The position numbers and the translations under genes were made by a program. A stretch of DNA of 8,764 nt, taken from NCBI GenBank assembly GCA_002316295.1, contig DCDF01000100.1, positions 1 through 8,764 of the forward strand. Reading direction: 5' to 3'. The first letter of the stretch is position 1, and each line of letters starts with the position of its first letter. Positions 5,840 to 8,764 of this stretch are shown piece after piece. This stretch comes from Syntrophaceae bacterium UBA1062 (GTDB lineage Bacteria > Desulfobacterota > Desulfomonilia > UBA1062). The notes below the pieces were generated by a model. The model searched no databases. It was not told where the DNA came from and saw nothing but the letters and a program-made list of their open reading frames with translations.

Positions 5840-6904
5840 CTAGAGCTCCTTCTGCAGCCAGTACCGTTCGATGATCCGGGCGATCTCCTGCGGGATCGGA
5901 ACGACGCCGCCGGGGCGTCCGTAAAACTCACAGGGAACCTTGCCCTCGACGGCCAGGCGCACGTCATCGACCATCTGGCCGGTGCTCATCTCGAACACGA
6001 GAAAAAGTTTGGTTTTTTTTGCCACGCTACGAATCGCTTCATCGGGGAACGGCCACAGCGTGATGGGACGGAGCAGACCCACTTTCAGACCATCGCTCCT
6101 CGCCCGTTTGACCGCACCCTTCGCGATCCGAGCCGCGGTGCCGTAGGCGATGATCGTGAGTTTCGCATCGTCGGTCATGAACTCCTCCCACTGGGGGAGG
6201 TCGTGGGCCATGAGATCGTACTTGCGCTTGAGCTTCCAGTTGTGCTCTTCCATCTCCGACGGGTCCAGGATCAGCGACTTGACGATCCTCGAAGGCCGGC
6301 CTTCGGCGCCGTCCAGGATATAGTCCTTGGGAGGGATCTCCACATCGGGCCTCTCCCGCACATAGATGGGCTCCATGATCTGGCCCATCATCCCGTCGCC
6401 CAGGATCATCACCGGCGTGCGGTAGAGATCGGCGACGTCAAAGGCCCTCATCGTGATGTCGTAGAGCTCCTGCACGGACGCCGGGGCATAGACGGGCATG
6501 CGATAGTCGCCGTGACCGCCTCCGCGGGTCGCCTGGTAATAGTCTCCCTGGCTGGGAGCGATGTTTCCCAGGCCCGGCCCGCCCCGGTTGATGTTGACAA
6601 TCACCGCCGGGAGCTCGAGAGCCGCCAGGAACGAGAGCCCCTCCTGCTTCAGGCTGATGCCCGGAGACGAAGAGCTGGTCATGGCCCGCACCCCGCTGGC
6701 GGCGGCGCCGAGAACCATGTTGATGGACGCGATTTCGCTCTCGCCCTGGAGGAACACCCCGCCCACTTCCTCCATCCGCCTTGACATGTATTCGGGAACC
6801 TCGTTCTGGGGGGTGATGGGGTAGCCGAAATAACACTTGCATCCTGCACGGATTGCAGCCTCGCCGAGAGCGTCCGTACCTTTCATGAGGACTTTCTTAT
6901 CCAC
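5840..6904 (-). CDS. vorB: 2-oxoacid:ferredoxin oxidoreductase, alpha subunit (3-methyl-2-oxobutanoate type, VorB-like)
   Basis: The alpha subunit supplies the pyrimidine-binding half of the thiamine site. VorB-type enzymes act on branched-chain 2-oxoacids such as 3-methyl-2-oxobutanoate. The 354-residue product is full length. The N-terminal domain has YPITPQNEVPEY (28-39), a conserved Glu57 in QGESEIAS likely to activate the cofactor, TSSSSPGISLKQEG (76-89), and RGGPGLG (107-113). YQATRGGGHGDYR follows. A C-terminal transketolase-like domain begins near 250. The wording of these motifs is closest to VorB, but 2-oxoglutarate or other 2-oxoacids remain possible. The start is GTG at 6902-6904, overlapping the ferredoxin gene by eight bases, with GAGGT six bases upstream. 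An in-frame ATG at codon 7 is an alternative but would lose the conserved KVLMKG opening. Confidence 0.93.
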   Translation of the reverse strand: MDKKVLMKGTDALGEAAIRAGCKCYFGYPITPQNEVPEYMSRRMEEVGGVFLQGESEIASINMVLGAAASGVRAMTSSSSPGISLKQEGLSFLAALELPAVIVNINRGGPGLGNIAPSQGDYYQATRGGGHGDYRMPVYAPASVQELYDITMRAFDVADLYRTPVMILGDGMMGQIMEPIYVRERPDVEIPPKDYILDGAEGRPSRIVKSLILDPSEMEEHNWKLKRKYDLMAHDLPQWEEFMTDDAKLTIIAYGTAARIAKGAVKRARSDGLKVGLLRPITLWPFPDEAIRSVAKKTKLFLVFEMSTGQMVDDVRLAVEGKVPCEFYGRPGGVVPIPQEIARIIERYWLQKEL

Positions 6905-7124
6905 GGTACACCTCGATGGCTACTTCGGGGCACATGACCGCGCACAGGGCGCACCCTCTGCACGAATCCTTGCAGTATTCGGCCGGATGGTAACCCTTGT
7001 CGTTGAGACTTTCGGAGAGCCGGATGGCCTCATCGGGACAGACAGTCAGGCACAGCTCGCAGGCCTTGCATAAGCCTTGGTCGATCGTAATCTTTCCTTT
7101 TGCCGCCATATCTCTTTCGTGCAC
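6897..7124 (-). CDS. 2-oxoacid:ferredoxin oxidoreductase, delta subunit (2x 4Fe-4S ferredoxin)
   Basis: This small ferredoxin subunit carries electrons from the beta-subunit cluster to external ferredoxin. Two classic cluster motifs are visible: Cys19-22-25-29, ending CP, and Cys55-58-61-65, also ending CP. An extra Cys51 precedes the second set. The 75 residues counted from GTG 7124 are normal for a separate delta subunit. The start is uncertain. GTG at 7122-7124 has AAGGA close upstream, while ATG at 7107-7109 (70 residues) is a more usual codon with only a weak AAAGAG before it. The cluster motifs are the same either way. It is the first gene of the operon and overlaps the alpha subunit by eight bases. 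The order delta-alpha-beta-gamma is standard for four-subunit enzymes of this class. Confidence 0.92.
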   Translation of the reverse strand: MHERDMAAKGKITIDQGLCKACELCLTVCPDEAIRLSESLNDKGYHPAEYCKDSCRGCALCAVMCPEVAIEVYRG

Positions 7125-7185
7125 TCTTTCCTTGAAGTTGGCTCATTGTTTAGCACCAAAACGCCTCCCTGTACAGAGTAGATTA

Positions 7186-7252
7186 TTCAAGGGTAATTTC
7201 ATAATGTTTCTCGCCGCCTTACATTGAAGGGCGGCAAAGCCAACCCCTTGAA
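7186..7252. repeat. Inverted 8-bp repeat in the divergent promoter region
   Basis: TTCAAGGG (7186-7193) and CCCTTGAA (7245-7252) are exact inverse copies 51 bases apart, between the divergent oxidoreductase and Hsp20 operons. The right copy overlaps the -35 of the sigma-32-like promoter. The left copy places a CTTGAA on the minus strand, but no matching -10 was found for it. It could be an operator pair, a decayed second promoter, or chance. Confidence 0.3.
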
Positions 7253-7274
7253 ATTCTCCGGACGTGCCCTAATA
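7247..7274 (+). promoter_or_regulatory. Sigma-32 (RpoH)-type heat-shock promoter for the Hsp20 operon
   Basis: CTTGAAA (7247-7253) matches the sigma-32 -35 consensus exactly. After 13 bases CCCTAATA (7267-7274) resembles the CCCCATnT -10. Transcription would start near 7281, about 26 bases before the first Hsp20 ATG and just ahead of its Shine-Dalgarno. No complete CIRCE operator was found, so control by RpoH rather than HrcA is suggested. Confidence 0.7.
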
Positions 7275-7293
7275 AATGCATAAAAAATGATCT

Positions 7294-7300
7294 GGAGGTG
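7294..7300 (+). promoter_or_regulatory. Shine-Dalgarno sequence that fixes the first Hsp20 start at ATG 7307
   Basis: GGAGGTG lies seven bases before ATG 7307. The in-frame GTG at 7298 falls inside this site, so calling it the start would add three false residues. Confidence 0.8.
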
Positions 7301-7306
7301 AGGGTC

Positions 7307-7744
7307 ATGGCAAGAATCGGCAGAATCGGCTTGAGTTGGGACCCGCTTCGAGAGATGGAACAGTTGGAACGAGACTGGAGCAATCTGTTTTCCGGTTTCG
7401 GCAGAGCCGCTGCTGTCAAGTATCCACCGGTCAATGTCTTCACCAGTGAAGAGGATGTGGTCGTCACATCCGAGCTTCCGGGAGTCAATCCGGAAGACGT
7501 GGACCTGACCATTACCGGTGATGTGCTCACGTTGAAGGGCACGAGACGGCGGCAGGAGATCGGAGAGGGTCAGACGTGGCACCGCAGGGAGCGCGGGTAT
7601 GGAGATTTCTACCGCACCATTCAGCTTCCCTACAATGTGGACAGCGCGAAGGTTGAAGCGAAATACAACAAGGGGATCCTAAGGATCACCCTTCCCCGTG
7701 CTGAGGCTGACAAGCCCAGGAAGATCAGCGTAAAAACCGCATAA
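7307..7744 (+). CDS. Hsp20 / alpha-crystallin small heat-shock protein, first of three
   Basis: Small heat-shock proteins hold unfolding proteins without ATP and form large oligomers in the cytoplasm. The 145-residue product has an N-terminal arm (about 1-37) with SWDPLREMEQLERDWSNLF, typical of bacterial class A members. The alpha-crystallin domain spans about 38-135. It shows PPVNVFTSEEDVVVTSELPGV early, then DVLTLKG, FYRTIQLPYNVD and the hallmark GILRITLPRAE. The C-terminal tail carries the I-x-I/V anchor as ISV. It is first in a three-gene operon behind the sigma-32-like promoter; the next Hsp20 begins 15 bases after its stop. The length and all domain parts are intact. Confidence 0.95.
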   Translation: MARIGRIGLSWDPLREMEQLERDWSNLFSGFGRAAAVKYPPVNVFTSEEDVVVTSELPGVNPEDVDLTITGDVLTLKGTRRRQEIGEGQTWHRRERGYGDFYRTIQLPYNVDSAKVEAKYNKGILRITLPRAEADKPRKISVKTA

Positions 7745-7751
7745 AAGGAGG
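7745..7751 (+). promoter_or_regulatory. Shine-Dalgarno sequence that fixes the second Hsp20 start at ATG 7760
   Basis: AAGGAGG lies eight bases before ATG 7760. The in-frame GTG at 7751 shares its last base with this site and is therefore unlikely to be the start. ATG 7755 is out of frame and reaches a stop after five codons. Confidence 0.8.
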
Positions 7752-7759
7752 TGAATGTC

Positions 7760-8170
7760 ATGGCAGAGGTAGAAAAATCCCGCGAGGCGAAAAAACAGGA
7801 AACACCCGGCAATATCATTACGGAAAGGATAAGAACCGGCAGGATCTACATGCCGGACGTCGATATCAGCGAGGATAGAGACAACTTGGTCCTGTATGCC
7901 GATCTCCCCGGAGCAGGCGACGAGGATGTGAGCGTGACTCTGGAGAACGATGTTCTCACCATCGAAGCCAAGATCTTACCGGAGAAAAGCGACGCCCACC
8001 GGCTCTCCCATGCAGAGTACGGCACCGGCGACTACTTCCGTTCGTTCACCATCAACGAGCCCATCGATCGGGAGAAGATCGAGGCGAAGATGAAAGACGG
8101 AGTTCTTCGGATCGTTCTGCCCAAAAAGGAAGAGGCAAAACCGAAACAGATCAAAATCCATGCAGGATAA
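7760..8170 (+). CDS. Hsp20 / alpha-crystallin small heat-shock protein with a short polar N-terminus, second of three
   Basis: This 136-residue product has the alpha-crystallin domain, about 32-125: MPDVDISEDRDNLVLYADLPG, then NDVLTIEAK, DYFRSFTINEPID and the hallmark GVLRIVLPK. The C-terminal anchor IKI is present. It differs from its neighbours in its first 30 residues. These are short, charged and Lys/Glu-rich (VEKSREAKKQETPGN), with no tryptophan or phenylalanine-rich arm. In the family that arm helps large-oligomer assembly and client binding, so this member may form smaller assemblies or work mixed with the others. That role is an inference. It shares the operon with the flanking Hsp20 genes, which lie 15 and 24 bases away. 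Confidence 0.93.
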   Translation: MAEVEKSREAKKQETPGNIITERIRTGRIYMPDVDISEDRDNLVLYADLPGAGDEDVSVTLENDVLTIEAKILPEKSDAHRLSHAEYGTGDYFRSFTINEPIDREKIEAKMKDGVLRIVLPKKEEAKPKQIKIHAG

Positions 8171-8194
8171 TTACGGAGAAAAAGGAGGTAGAGT

Positions 8195-8704
8195 ATGGCT
8201 ATGAGGACTTTGGCCCCATGGAGATGGGGAAGGAGAAGTGTACCGGTAGGAAGAGAAATGGAGGCGTATCCCCTGGATATGTTCCAGCGCGAGATGAACC
8301 GCCTGTTCGATGATTTCTTCAAGGGATTCGGGCTCAGGCCCTTCGGCGAAGAGATAGAGGGCACCGCCGCGTTTTATCCGCAGGTGGACATGACAGAGGA
8401 CGAGAAGGCCGTGTATGTCACCGCGGAGCTGCCCGGGCTGGATGAAAAGGATATCGATATCAACCTGAGCAAGGACTCGATCACGATCAAGGGCGAGAAA
8501 AAGGAAGAGAGAGAGGAAAAAGGGAAAGAGTCATACTACATGGAGCGCTCATTCGGATCGTTCACGAGGGTCCTGCCGATTCCGGTGGAAATCAATCCGG
8601 ACAAGGTGGAGGCGACCTTCAAGAAGGGAGTGCTGAACATCACCTTGCCCAAGATCCACAAGGAGAAAAAGGAGCAGAAGAAGATTCAGATCAAAAGCTC
8701 CTGA
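8195..8704 (+). CDS. Hsp20 / alpha-crystallin small heat-shock protein, third of three
   Basis: The 169-residue product is the longest of the three. Its N-terminal arm (about 1-58) includes a basic start (RWGRRS) and the aromatic helix MFQREMNRLFDDFFKGFG common in bacterial class A members. The alpha-crystallin domain spans about 61-155, with YPQVDMTEDEKAVYVTAELPG, DSITIKGEKKEE, SFTRVLPIPVEI and the hallmark GVLNITLPK. The anchor IQI closes a Lys-rich tail. The start is ATG 8195, with AAGGAGG (8182-8188) six bases upstream. An in-frame ATG two codons later is less well placed. It ends the operon; the terminator begins 30 bases after its stop codon. Confidence 0.95.
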   Translation: MAMRTLAPWRWGRRSVPVGREMEAYPLDMFQREMNRLFDDFFKGFGLRPFGEEIEGTAAFYPQVDMTEDEKAVYVTAELPGLDEKDIDINLSKDSITIKGEKKEEREEKGKESYYMERSFGSFTRVLPIPVEINPDKVEATFKKGVLNITLPKIHKEKKEQKKIQIKSS

Positions 8705-8733
8705 TCTATAGACAGACTGCTGGAGATTCTTAC

Positions 8734-8764
8734 AGGGGGGCCTGTCTCAGGACCCCCTTTTTTT
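8734..8764 (+). terminator. Intrinsic terminator of the Hsp20 operon
   Basis: The left arm GGGGGGCCTG (8735-8744) and right arm CAGGACCCCC (8748-8757) form a 10-bp stem with one G-A mismatch and a TCT loop, extended by an A-T pair. At least seven T residues (8758-8764) follow up to the window edge. This is a textbook rho-independent terminator. Confidence 0.93.

Noticed and set aside
5519..6784. A 421-codon open frame on the plus strand opposite the alpha and beta oxidoreductase genes
   Set aside because: It is antisense to two secure genes, is rich in His, Arg and Asp as expected of a GC-biased shadow frame, and has no family motif or convincing ribosome binding site.
7121..7180. TTAGCAC near 7150 as half of a CIRCE operator for HrcA
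   Set aside because: The matching GAGTGCTAA arm at nine bases is absent, so it is at most a chance half-site.
7298..7306. In-frame GTG at 7298 (and likewise at 7751) as start of the first two Hsp20 genes
   Set aside because: Both GTG codons lie in or against the Shine-Dalgarno sequences that serve the ATG codons at 7307 and 7760.

Overview
The window looks like chromosomal DNA from a Gram-negative, anaerobic bacterium of moderately high GC. Three things suggest this: a split, ferredoxin-linked 2-oxoacid oxidoreductase, a phenylacetate-CoA ligase-type acyl-CoA synthetase, and a sigma-32-like heat-shock promoter in front of small heat-shock genes. A deltaproteobacterial / Desulfobacterota relative (sulfate reducer or syntroph) is my best guess. 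It rests on gene content and remembered protein similarity, not on a search. No mobile element, tRNA, rRNA or CRISPR array was seen.

Layout, left to right. (1) 1-338, minus: the N-terminal quarter of a PaaK-family ligase, cut by the window edge. (2) 339-814: a gene-free stretch with a probable terminator (731-772). (3) 815-3160, minus: a tight pgk-tpiA-secG operon (transcribed in that order), with no gapdh gene in front of pgk. (4) 3340-4020, plus: a divergent gene for an EcsC-like helical, probably membrane-associated protein. Its only good Shine-Dalgarno sequence serves an overlapping 8-codon leader ORF. (5) 4101-7124, minus: a five-gene operon encoding the delta (ferredoxin), alpha, beta and gamma subunits of a VorB-type 2-oxoacid:ferredoxin oxidoreductase, then a tandem ACT-domain protein. 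The genes overlap or nearly touch throughout. (6) 7307-8704, plus: three tandem, non-identical Hsp20 genes behind a sigma-32-like promoter (7247-7274), closed by a strong intrinsic terminator (8734-8764).

How the parts work together. Pgk and TpiA serve lower glycolysis or gluconeogenesis, and SecG rides on the same transcript. The oxidoreductase would interconvert branched-chain (or related) 2-oxoacids with acyl-CoA, CO2 and reduced ferredoxin. The ACT protein at the end of its operon suggests amino-acid-sensing control. The Hsp20 cluster is a stress operon for ATP-independent holdases. Nothing here is clearly a new system. The points most worth checking are the ACT/oxidoreductase coupling, the leader ORF at 3321-3347, and the heterogeneous Hsp20 trio.
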